A stretch of DNA of 64,000 bases from Myxococcus xanthus (GTDB taxonomy: Bacteria; Myxococcota; Myxococcia; Myxococcales; Myxococcaceae), in the NCBI RefSeq assembly GCF_900106535.1, contig NZ_FNOH01000004.1, forward strand, positions 496,001 through 560,000, read 5' to 3'. Positions within the stretch are counted from its first letter, which is position 1. Each line of letters begins with the position of its first letter. Position numbers and translations under genes: made by a program. Of this stretch, positions 7,713 to 20,120 are shown piece by piece. Under the pieces are notes generated by a model, which saw only the letters and a list, made by a program, of their open reading frames with translations, was not told where the DNA came from and searched no databases.

Positions 7713-8872
7713 AGGAGCTCCGAGATGCGCATGCCCGGCACCACCACCTTCTGCACGTGAAGGCCCTCGACCGGTGACGACATCGCCACCGCCGCCGCCC
7801 GCGTGAAGCCCGCTCGCTGGAGCTTCGCCAGCACCTGGCGCACCTGCCCCGCCGCGGCGCCCTTCGCCCCCAGGTCCGGCATGTCCGCTGCGCGCCTCCG
7901 TGGACGGACCTGGGCACAGGCCTCCGCGAAGCCTCGCGCCGCCTCCCGGTCCGCGGCGGCCACGTCCTCGCGCGCGCCGTGGATGTCCGTCAGCCGCGAC
8001 TGCGCCGCCTCCAGCAAGGCCTTCAGCAACGCCGCCTCGCGCGTCAACGCGCACGCATAACCCGCGGTGAGCGGCACCGGGCCCTCTTCCAGGTCCACCA
8101 GCACCGCCGCGCCCACCGGCAGCCCCACCGCGCCCGGCGTGCGCGCGGCGGGCGTGGCGTCGAAGAGGTACACACCAAAGCCCCGCTCGCGCAGCGGGCC
8201 AGCCAGGGCCTCCACGGCGGGAGCAAGCTCGAGCAGTTCGGGCGTTCGCAGCAACCGCCGCTGGACGACCTCTTCCGTCCACCCCTCCGGCATCATCCGC
8301 GCGAGCTGGTCCCGCTCCGTGGCCTCCAGCAGCGCGTGCAGCAGGGCCCGCCCCGCGTCCGGATGCGCGCCGGAGCCGTTGCTCGTCCACGCCACCGCCA
8401 CCGGACCCAACGCGGGGCTCCCGGCGGGAGGCACGTGCAGGCCCTGCGCGGGCACCCACACCGGCTCACCGGAGTACAGCTCCCGCGCCTCGAGCCAGGC
8501 ACAGCGCACGTGCGGGCTCCACAAGCGCGGCGCCACCAGCGCCCCCGCCGAGCCCAATTCGTCCGCGCCCCACAGCGCGCCCAGGTGGCCATCCAGCTCC
8601 GCTCGCGAGCCCCACACGAGGGCGTCCGGCACCACCGTCTCCGCCGCCCACAACTCCGCCGTCTCCAGCAGCGCGCCCCAGGCCGCGTCGTCGTAGGAGA
8701 GGCCCTTGCCGTTGCACACCTGGAGGATGTGGCCGCCCGGCCGCACCGCGCACGCCACCTCCACGCCGGTCCGGTCCAACCCGGTGACACGCGCCACCCG
8801 CGTCACGCCCATGGCCTGGGCCAATCGTTGTTGAAACCGCCGCGAAGACAGCTCGTCCCTGGGAGCCCGCAC
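7709..8872 (-). CDS. YcaO-domain protein (ATP-dependent amide backbone activation)
   Basis: This 387-residue protein matches the YcaO fold: VTGLDRTGVEVACAVRP, then NGKGLSYDDAAWGALLETAELWAAE and SNGSGAHPDAGRALLHALLEATERD. These are two YcaO blocks in which Gly/Glu residues contribute to ATP and Mg binding. The C-terminal half carries TREAALLKALLEAAQSRLTDIHGARED. YcaO enzymes activate a peptide backbone amide for azoline, amidine or thioamide formation. Coupling to a TfuA partner favours thioamidation. No E1-like or flavin dehydrogenase partner needed for azoles is nearby, and no convincing precursor gene was found. A peptide or a cellular protein could be the substrate. Confidence 0.88.
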   Translation of the reverse strand: MRAPRDELSSRRFQQRLAQAMGVTRVARVTGLDRTGVEVACAVRPGGHILQVCNGKGLSYDDAAWGALLETAELWAAETVVPDALVWGSRAELDGHLGALWGADELGSAGALVAPRLWSPHVRCAWLEARELYSGEPVWVPAQGLHVPPAGSPALGPVAVAWTSNGSGAHPDAGRALLHALLEATERDQLARMMPEGWTEEVVQRRLLRTPELLELAPAVEALAGPLRERGFGVYLFDATPAARTPGAVGLPVGAAVLVDLEEGPVPLTAGYACALTREAALLKALLEAAQSRLTDIHGAREDVAAADREAARGFAEACAQVRPRRRAADMPDLGAKGAAAGQVRQVLAKLQRAGFTRAAAVAMSSPVEGLHVQKVVVPGMRISELL

Positions 8873-8945
8873 GGGCGCGGACCTTAGCCTGAACGCCTAA
8901 CGCCTGTCCGGCGAGCCATGGCAAACGCAGTAAGGCCCCGGACAC

Positions 8946-9148
8946 ATGCTTTCCATCGGAGACACCGCCGCGGACCGCGGCATCAGCCGCGACCATGGCA
9001 TGTCGTGGTGCCCGTCTACCGATACCTGGACGACGTGCTCCGCGACCTGCGCGCGAACCCGTCCCCGGCCCCTTGGCGGGCGCTCACTCCCACGTGCAGT
9101 GGTACTCGCAGTGCGGTGCGCCCCGGGCGCGGCACATGGGGTGGGTGA
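8946..9148 (+). pseudogene. Possible frameshifted gene remnant between ycaO and the V4R gene
   Basis: From 8946 the frame reads MLSIGDTAADRGISRDHG with mostly G/C third positions. Near 9002 the coding-like character switches frame to VVVPVYRYLDDVLRDLRANP and on to a stop at 9148. Removing two bases (AT) near 9001 would join them. There is no ribosome binding site at 8946, and the end is antisense to the V4R gene by 65 bases. It may be a decayed gene, or chance in GC-rich DNA. The other reading of the first frame after 9000 is rich in Cys/Ser/Thr, which is noted only because a YcaO gene is adjacent. Confidence 0.25.
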
Positions 9149-9662
9149 CGTGCACGGCGCGGCCGCCACACAGCTCGATGGCGCGCTCGTGCCAGCCGAT
9201 GATGGTGAGACAGTCCGGCTCGGTGACGTTCTCCGCGCCGAAGGTCCGCAGCACCGCGGCGCACGGGCCTGTCTGTTCATAGGTGCGTGAGCCCACCGCG
9301 TAATAGAAGCGGTAGATTTTCGGCGCCTGGCTCAGCAGGAAGTGCGGCTCGCCTGCCTTGACGAAGACATGCTGCGGACCATGCAGCGCCTCATGGGCGG
9401 AAGCGCGCCCCATCTCCAGGAAGGCCCGGTCCTTGTCCTCGGGCGACATCACCCCCGCGATGGCCGCGTCCAACCGAAGGTTCAGCTCCAGGGGATACCA
9501 GCCGACGGGAAGCAGCATCTGCCTCAGCAGCGCCTGGTCCTCCGCCGGCAGCCGCCGCAGCACCGCGTCCACCCCGGCCTGCCCACCGTGCTGGCGCAGC
9601 ATGTTGAGCCGCGAAATGAGCACGCCGCCCTTGATGCGTGAGCCAGTTCCTTGGGTCAACAT
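9084..9662 (-). CDS. V4R-like small-molecule sensor domain protein
   Basis: This is a 192-residue one-domain protein. Its C-terminal half resembles V4R (4-vinyl reductase-like) sensory domains: FYYAVGSRTYEQTGPCAAVL, then GWHERAIELCGGRAVHV and the terminal CRARGAPHCEYHCTW with the paired cysteines typical of V4R ends. The N-terminal ~100 residues are helical, with LNMLRQHGG and LLPVGWYPLE. Related domains bind small hydrophobic ligands. I chose the ATG at 9662, which follows GGGACGGGGG, over ATGs at 9719 and 9770. It is divergent from the ECF sigma operon across an AT-rich spacer. The ligand and downstream partner are unknown. Confidence 0.5.
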   Translation of the reverse strand: MLTQGTGSRIKGGVLISRLNMLRQHGGQAGVDAVLRRLPAEDQALLRQMLLPVGWYPLELNLRLDAAIAGVMSPEDKDRAFLEMGRASAHEALHGPQHVFVKAGEPHFLLSQAPKIYRFYYAVGSRTYEQTGPCAAVLRTFGAENVTEPDCLTIIGWHERAIELCGGRAVHVTHPMCRARGAPHCEYHCTWE

Positions 9663-9833
9663 GCCCCCGTCCCAGGTAACAACCGCCCACCCATTGTCCC
9701 CGCGCGGCCTGCTCGCCATCAACTCGGGAAGGCATGTTTCCTGGCTCAATATCTTGCAATTCACGAACAACCAGAAATTGCTGACAGAAATCGGCCGAAA
9801 TTAATCTTTATCTCCGTCCGGGGTTGGAGCCAC

Positions 9834-10475
9834 GTGAGCATCAGGGAGACAGGCGGCCAGGTGGTGTCCCTGCCGGCGCGCATGGCCCGGGCGGGCCTGG
9901 AGCGTGCGCCGGACGAGGCGCTCTGCCGCGCATTCCTGGAGGGCGATCCGGCGGCCTTCGAGGTGCTGGTGACGCGGCACCGCTCGCTCGTTTTCTCGCT
10001 GGTGCGCCGCTACGTGACGCGCCCGGAGGACGCGGCGGACCTGGTGCAGAGCGCCTTCCTGCGCGCGTTGGAGGCCTCGCGCCGCGTCTTCGCGCGCTTC
10101 ACGCCGTCGGGACCGGCGCCCTTCCGGGCCTGGTTGGTGCGCATCGCCCTCAACCTGGCGAAGAACCACGCCCGTCAGGTGCAGCGGTGGCGCCCGGTGC
10201 TGGTGGCCTCCGGGCCGGATGACGTGGTGGAGGACCCGTCGGAGTCCGCTCAGGACCGGCTGGAGCGAGCCGAGCGCGAGCGGCAGGTTCGCGCCGAGGT
10301 GCTCGCCCTGCCCCGCCGCCAGCGCGAGGTGCTGACGCTGCGCGTGGACGGCGGGCTGGCATTCAAGGACATCGCCGAGACGCTCGGCATCACGGAGAAC
10401 AATGCGAAGGTGCAGTTCCACCATGCGATGAAGCGCCTCAAGGCGCGGGTGGGCGCGCCCGAGGAGAAGCACTGA
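9834..10475 (+). CDS. ECF-type RNA polymerase sigma factor
   Basis: The 213-residue protein has sigma region 2 (FEVLVTRHRSLVFSLVRRYV, then PEDAADLVQSAFLRALE, at about residues 35-80) and region 4 with a helix-turn-helix (LPRRQREVLTLRV, then FKDIAETLGITENNAKVQFHHAMKRL). It lacks regions 1 and 3, which defines the ECF class. The GTG at 9834 is preceded by TTGGAG at a good distance. The longer upstream frame crosses the intergenic promoter area and is not used. The stop codon overlaps the ATG of the anti-sigma gene, the usual arrangement for a sigma/anti-sigma pair. The stimulus is probably an envelope stress, judged by the third gene. Confidence 0.93.
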   Translation: MSIRETGGQVVSLPARMARAGLERAPDEALCRAFLEGDPAAFEVLVTRHRSLVFSLVRRYVTRPEDAADLVQSAFLRALEASRRVFARFTPSGPAPFRAWLVRIALNLAKNHARQVQRWRPVLVASGPDDVVEDPSESAQDRLERAERERQVRAEVLALPRRQREVLTLRVDGGLAFKDIAETLGITENNAKVQFHHAMKRLKARVGAPEEKH

Positions 10476-10996
10476 TGGCTGCGTGCCCTGACCAGGAAGA
10501 GCGGCTGGACCTGCATGCCGCGGGGGCGTTGGAGGATGACGAGGCGCTTGGACTCATCCAGCACCTGGAGGGCTGCGAGGGGTGCCGGCAGGCGCTCGCG
10601 GCCTCCAAGGAGCTGCTCTCGCTGGTGGCGCTGCCCGCGCTGTCACCCCAGGAGAAGACGGAGCTCCAGGAGCTGCCCCGGCGCACGCTGTCGGAGTGGC
10701 GCCGCGGCGCACGGCGCCAGGGTCTGGGCTTGAAGACGCTGGGCGCGCTGGTGGCCACCGTCGCGGCGGTGACGTTGGTACTGCTCGTGCCCGGCGCGTG
10801 GCGGGTGCCAGGCCTGGGACTGAAGGCGCCGGTGACGGCGACGGCGGCGCCCGCCACCGACGTCGAGGAACTGGACGCGGAGACGATGGCCGCCATCGAG
10901 GCCTGGGCGGGACTGGAGCCGCTGGACGCGGTGCTGTTCGAGGACTCCCAGGGCTGGGACGAAGAGTTCGACATCGATGTGGGAGAGACGCTGTGA
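10475..10996 (+). CDS. Membrane anti-sigma factor with zinc-finger (ZAS-like) domain
   Basis: The 173-residue protein starts with the anti-sigma zinc-binding pattern: His in DLHAAGALED and HLEGCEGC (H-x3-C-x2-C) at about residues 30-37. One transmembrane helix (TLGALVATVAAVTLVLLVPG) follows at about 88-107, then a periplasmic acidic tail (EEFDIDVGETL). Such proteins hold the ECF factor at the membrane until a signal releases it. The start overlaps the sigma stop by one base, and the 3' end overlaps the next gene by four bases (GTGA), so all three are translationally coupled. Confidence 0.85.
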   Translation: MAACPDQEERLDLHAAGALEDDEALGLIQHLEGCEGCRQALAASKELLSLVALPALSPQEKTELQELPRRTLSEWRRGARRQGLGLKTLGALVATVAAVTLVLLVPGAWRVPGLGLKAPVTATAAPATDVEELDAETMAAIEAWAGLEPLDAVLFEDSQGWDEEFDIDVGETL

Positions 10997-11478
10997 GGAC
11001 GAGGGTGCGAACGCGGATGGCGGTGATGATGCTGGCCCTGCTGCCCTGGGTGGCGGTGGCCGCGCCCACCGGGCGCGAGGCCCGCGTCGAGGAGCGGATG
11101 GAGCGCGCGGAGCAGCGGCATCGGCTGCGGCAGGTGCTGGAGCTGTCGGACGTCCTGGACCTGGACAACGCGCAGGCGCTGAAGCTGGAGGAGACGCTAC
11201 AGCGCTTCGACGAGCGCCGCCGCCCACTGCGCAAGCAGGTGCGTGAAGCGGCGCGCATCCTCCACCGGGCGGCGCGAGGTGACAGTGAGGCCCTGGCGCA
11301 GGTGGACGCGGCGGCGCTGGGTGCCTTCGAGGCACGCGAGCGCATCGCGGCGCTCGACAAGGAGCTGTACCTGGCGCTGGCGAAGTCACTCCCCCAGGAG
11401 AAGCGCGCCCGGCTCGCGCTCGCCCTGGCGCGCAGCGAGGGCCGCCAGAAGATGAAGCGGGAACCCGGGAAGGATTAG
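10993..11478 (+). CDS. Periplasmic Spy/CpxP-like (heavy-metal-resistance type) helical protein
   Basis: This 161-residue protein has an N-terminal signal sequence (MAVMMLALLPWVAVAAP). The rest is almost entirely charged helix: RVEERMERAEQRHRLRQVLEL, LDNAQALKLEETLQRFDERR, KQVREAARILHRAARGD and LYLALAKSLPQEKRARLALAL. This periodic pattern is typical of Spy/CpxP/ZraP-like periplasmic proteins that sense or buffer misfolded protein or metal. It is the third gene of the ECF sigma/anti-sigma operon and starts within the anti-sigma stop (GTGA). The likely role is modulating the anti-sigma factor. An Arg/Lys-rich tail ends the protein. The family call rests on pattern, not on a diagnostic motif. Confidence 0.6.
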   Translation: MRTRVRTRMAVMMLALLPWVAVAAPTGREARVEERMERAEQRHRLRQVLELSDVLDLDNAQALKLEETLQRFDERRRPLRKQVREAARILHRAARGDSEALAQVDAAALGAFEARERIAALDKELYLALAKSLPQEKRARLALALARSEGRQKMKREPGKD

Positions 11479-11586
11479 CACCGAGGCCGGGGAGGACCGG
11501 GCATCCAGCCCGAGGGGGCCTCGTCATGCCGTGGCTACCGTCAGGGGGGCAACGGCGCGCACCGCGCCGCCACCGAGGAGGCTTCC

Positions 11587-12168
11587 TTGCGGCTGCTGAC
11601 CCGAATCGCCCCACCGCTGCTGGCGCTCGCTGTCGCCGCGTGCTCCAGCATCGACGTGAACACCAACTATGACCCCACCGCCACGCAGAAGCTGGAGGGG
11701 TACCGCACCTATGCCTGGCTCCCACAGCCCACGGGCAAGGACGACCGCGTCTACAACCCCATCGTCGGCGCGCGCGTCGAGCAGTCAGTGGACCGCTACC
11801 TGCAGTCGCGCGGCTACCAGAAGGTGGAGTCCACTGCCAACCCGGACTTCCTCATCGGCTGGCACGGCGCCATCCACAATGCGCTGAAGGCGGAGACGGT
11901 GGACGCCTACTACGGCTATCCCTGGGGCGGTCCCTTCACGGACCCCTTCTTCGCGGGCGGCGCCGTCACCATGCCGGAGACGGAGCTGCGTGAGTACGAG
12001 GAGGGTTCGCTCATCCTCGACATCGTCGACCCGCAGTCCAGGCAGCTCGTCTGGCGCGGCACGGCCCAGGCGGAGCTGGACGAGAATGCCAGCGCGGAGA
12101 AGCAGCAGCGGCGGCTGGACGAGTCCGTGAAGGAGGTGCTGGAGCGCTTCCCGCCCAAGGCGAAGTGA
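11587..12168 (+). CDS. DUF4136 domain lipoprotein
   Basis: This 193-residue lipoprotein has a lipobox (LALAVAAC, Cys at residue ~19). Family features follow: SSIDVNTNYDPTA, YRTYAWLPQP, a middle segment with VEQSVDRYLQSRGYQKV and NPDFLIGWHGAI, and the closing EGSLILDIVDPQSRQLVWRGTAQAEL. DUF4136 lipoproteins are widespread and of unknown function. The TTG start at 11587 is chosen because GAGGAGG lies six bases upstream and it places the signal peptide correctly. It faces the DUF5996 gene across a strong shared hairpin. Confidence 0.88.
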   Translation: MRLLTRIAPPLLALAVAACSSIDVNTNYDPTATQKLEGYRTYAWLPQPTGKDDRVYNPIVGARVEQSVDRYLQSRGYQKVESTANPDFLIGWHGAIHNALKAETVDAYYGYPWGGPFTDPFFAGGAVTMPETELREYEEGSLILDIVDPQSRQLVWRGTAQAELDENASAEKQQRRLDESVKEVLERFPPKAK

Positions 12169-12187
12169 CGAGGGCCCTTCGCACGCA

Positions 12188-12221
12188 CCGGCCTCGCGGC
12201 GACGGGCCTCCGCGAGGCCGG
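12188..12221. terminator. Bidirectional hairpin terminator
   Basis: CCGGCCTCGCGG and CCGCGAGGCCGG form a perfect 12-bp stem around a 10-base loop. It sits between the convergent DUF4136 and DUF5996 genes. No U-tract is present. Confidence 0.65.
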
Positions 12222-12224
12222 GCT

Positions 12225-13199
12225 TCACGGCGCGGGCTGCTCGGCGACCGTTCCCTCCTCCACGGCGCGGGCCGCGCGCAGGGACTCGGGGACGATGAGC
12301 GGCCGCTCCAGGCGCTCCCGCTCCCAGCCGCCCAGGTCCGCGCAGGCCTCGTAGGTGCTCTGGAGGAAGTCGAGCAGGTACGCCTTCGGGTCCTCCGCGC
12401 GCCGCACGTCGTCGTACGCCAACAGGTATTCCTTGATGTTGGCGTCGTACCGGGCCTGGGCCGGGCGCACGCTGGCGCGCGCGAAGCCCTCCGGCTCCGG
12501 GGCCGCATAGCTGTAGAAGGCCGCGCCGCCGGTGGCCTGCATGCCGGGCCAGAAGCCCGCGCTGCTGACCTCCTCGCAGTAAGCCTCCTGGGTGATGGGG
12601 TCCGCCCCGATGCGCGCAGGCGCGGGCCGGCCGGAGAAGCGCGTCACCGCCAGGTCGAAGCTCCCCCAGAAGAAGTGCACCGGGCTGCACTTGCCGGTGA
12701 AGCGCGCGCGGAAGTCCTCGAAGACGAGCGTGGCCTGAAGCAGCGCCCGCCACCAGCGCTCCACGGCTTCACCGTCATAGCTGGCGTGGTGCCAGTCCTT
12801 ACCGAAGGGCGTGGTGTCGTCGGGAATCTCGACGGGCTGCTCCCAGATGCGCACGTCGATGCCCATGGAGCGCAGCGTCGCCATGAAGTCCCGGTAGAAC
12901 TCCGCGACGGGCCGGGGCTCCAGCGCCATCACCCGGGACGGTCCACGGGTGGCGTGCACGTGCAGCTCGTGCGAGAGGAAGTCGAAGTCCACCTCGAAGG
13001 CGCCATTTCCGAAGGGAATGAGCCCCGTCGTCATGCCCCGCGCCGTCACGCGGAACGCGACGTTCCACCAGTGGTTCTGCGGCGGCGTCAGCGCCAGCTT
13101 CACCTTGCCGACGACCTGCGTGTACCGGTGCAACGTGGCGTAGGTGTCCTGCCACGCCTCCAGCGGCAGCGGCGGCCACGCCGTGTCCCGGGTGTCCAT
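12225..13199 (-). CDS. DUF5996 family protein
   Basis: The 324-residue protein shows the family pattern: WPPLPLEAWQDTYATLHRYTQVVGKVKLAL near the N-terminus, then PPQNHWWNVAFRVTARG, GAFEVDFDFLSHELHV, RPVAEFYRDFMATLRSMGI, and FTGKCSPVHFFWGSFDLAVTRFSG. C-terminal Trp/Tyr-rich segments (GFWPGMQATGGAAFYSYA) complete it. No enzymatic residues are evident and the function is not known. It has no signal peptide, so it is probably cytoplasmic. The ATG at 13199 is preceded by GGGAGG. Confidence 0.82.
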   Translation of the reverse strand: MDTRDTAWPPLPLEAWQDTYATLHRYTQVVGKVKLALTPPQNHWWNVAFRVTARGMTTGLIPFGNGAFEVDFDFLSHELHVHATRGPSRVMALEPRPVAEFYRDFMATLRSMGIDVRIWEQPVEIPDDTTPFGKDWHHASYDGEAVERWWRALLQATLVFEDFRARFTGKCSPVHFFWGSFDLAVTRFSGRPAPARIGADPITQEAYCEEVSSAGFWPGMQATGGAAFYSYAAPEPEGFARASVRPAQARYDANIKEYLLAYDDVRRAEDPKAYLLDFLQSTYEACADLGGWERERLERPLIVPESLRAARAVEEGTVAEQPAP

Positions 13200-13329
13200 G
13201 GGGCCTCCCTTCAAGCCGAGTCGGCATTCAGGGTGAGCCCCCACCGGCGCCCATGCCAGGGCGCCAGCCAGGGCCGCATGCCTCCAGGGCGGGGACCAGA
13301 GGGCCAGCCCCCACGCGCCCTCTCAGGGG

Positions 13330-13920
13330 CTATGGCTGCGCGAGCGCGCTGTCGATGGCCGCCTTCAGCTCCGCGCTGTCCGGCGTCACCGCACTGGGGA
13401 AGCCGGCCTTCACCTGGCCGTCCTTGCCCACCACGTACTTGTGGAAATTCCACTTGGGCGCGGGGTGGTGCTGCGACAGGAACGCGTAGACGGGCGACTG
13501 GCCGTCCCCCTTCGTCTTCACCTTCTCGAACATGGGGAAGGTGACCTTGTAGCGGAGCTCACAGAACTTCTTGATCTCCTCCGACGAGCCCGGCTCCTGG
13601 CCGCCAAAGTCGTTGGACGGGAAGCCCACCACCACCAGGCCCTTGTCCTTGTATTCCTGGTGGAGCTTCTCCAAGCCCGCGTACTGCGGCGTGTAGCCAC
13701 ATTCCGACGCGGTGTTCACCACCAGGACGACCTTGCCCTGGTAGCCGGACAGCGTCTCCGGCTTGCCGTCGAGCCGGTTGGCGGAGAGGTGATGGAAGGA
13801 CATGGGCTTCTTCTCGCTCGTGGGTTCGGACTTCGCGGGGGGAGGAGGCTTCGGCGCCGCGGCGAGCGCCGGGGTGAAGGCCAGCGCCGAGGCCAGGGTC
13901 AACAAGGGGAGGGTTTTCAT
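13330..13920 (-). CDS. Exported glutathione peroxidase-family thiol peroxidase
   Basis: The 196-residue protein has a cleavable signal sequence (KTLPLLTLASALAFTPALAAA) and a Pro/Lys linker. The peroxidase domain follows: VLVVNTASECGYTPQY with the peroxidatic Cys in place of selenocysteine, FPSNDFGGQEPGSSEEI with the active-site Gln, and KWNFHKYVVGKDG with the Trp and Asn that complete the tetrad. Such Cys enzymes usually use thioredoxin to reduce hydro- or lipid peroxides. Export to the periplasm suggests envelope peroxide defence. GGGGAG precedes the ATG. It lies 35 bases downstream of the UvrA-like gene on the same strand. Confidence 0.92.
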   Translation of the reverse strand: MKTLPLLTLASALAFTPALAAAPKPPPPAKSEPTSEKKPMSFHHLSANRLDGKPETLSGYQGKVVLVVNTASECGYTPQYAGLEKLHQEYKDKGLVVVGFPSNDFGGQEPGSSEEIKKFCELRYKVTFPMFEKVKTKGDGQSPVYAFLSQHHPAPKWNFHKYVVGKDGQVKAGFPSAVTPDSAELKAAIDSALAQP

Positions 13921-13955
13921 ACCGCTCCCCAGGATGCCCCAGTCCCCCGCCCGTT

Positions 13956-19259
<5,304 letters not shown>

Positions 19260-19376
19260 ACGGGTGGCAGGTTTAACGACTGGACACTTCGCCGCCAATC
19301 ACAACTGAGGGAGCACCCGTGGGAACCCGCCTCCCTGGCTGGCGATGAGGCGGACACCCGGAGCCCGGAGGCCCGC

Positions 19377-19967
19377 TCAGGCGCCCGTCCAGCGCACCCG
19401 CAGGGCGTACCCCGCGGTCTGCCGCTCCAGCACCTCCACCTGGGGCAACACCTTGGTGCGCAGCAGGACGCCTTCCACCACGCCGGCGACGAAGTCCGGC
19501 AGCGGGTCCGGGTCCACGACGCGGATGCGCCATTCCCCCGCCTGCACCGGCTCCAGCAGCATCTTCATGTCCTCGCGCCCCGCCCGCAGATACGTGGGCA
19601 GTCGCGTCAGACACCTTTCCGTCCCCAACAGGGGCGCGGCGGTGGCGAAGATGCGACCCACCAGTGTCTGGGCGAACCCCTCCACATAGCGGTGCCCCAG
19701 GACGCGGTTGGCCGCCTCGGGCGGCTGCCCCACGCAGGCATAGCGACGGGCCACCCCCAGCGCCGCCCGCCACACCACCAGCGGGTAGTACTCCTGCGAC
19801 GCCTCCATGTCGTAGCCAATGTCTCGCAAGGACTGGGCGAAGGACCCCGTGGGCTTCAACGCATGGACGAAGAGCCCTTCGAAGTTCCGCCGAGGCACCT
19901 GCACCGGCAACGGTGGGGGCTTCCGCGGCTCGGTGGCCGTCTTGTCGTCAAAGCCCCGCCGTTCCAT
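19377..19967 (-). CDS. DUF2378 family protein (Myxococcus paralogous family TIGR02265)
   Basis: This 196-residue protein carries the family markers: FEGLFVHALKP, LRDIGYDMEASQEYYPLVVWRAAL, LGHRYVEGFAQTLVGRIF, LGTERCLTRLPTYLRAGRED, and a C-terminal VEGVLLRTKVLPQVEV. The family is expanded in Myxococcus and resembles small ligand-sensing domains. No enzymatic motif or membrane segment is seen. The ATG at 19967 follows AGGGGGA. An upstream in-frame ATG at 19994 is less likely. It lies between the double UvrA and a divergent hybrid histidine kinase. Function is unknown. Confidence 0.85.
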   Translation of the reverse strand: MERRGFDDKTATEPRKPPPLPVQVPRRNFEGLFVHALKPTGSFAQSLRDIGYDMEASQEYYPLVVWRAALGVARRYACVGQPPEAANRVLGHRYVEGFAQTLVGRIFATAAPLLGTERCLTRLPTYLRAGREDMKMLLEPVQAGEWRIRVVDPDPLPDFVAGVVEGVLLRTKVLPQVEVLERQTAGYALRVRWTGA

Positions 19968-20120
19968 GAGTTCCCCCTGTCTCCACCGGTCCACCCCGGT
20001 CCTGAAGCCAGTGTATCAGCCCGGGCGCTTCGTCACCTGCACGCCACACCGGCACGGCACCCCGCTTTTACAACAGCAAACGTCGTGTAACGATGAGCGT
20101 TCGTCATCAAGAGGTGTCCC

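Noticed and set aside
9742..9758. Sigma-54-like TGGCTCAATATCTTGCA in the V4R/ECF intergenic region
   Set aside because: GG and GC are 13 bases apart, not 12, and two other positions mismatch.
11480..11525. Possible terminator (GAGGCC...GGCCTC) after the Spy-like gene
   Set aside because: The arms are short and imperfect with a long loop; not strong enough to list.
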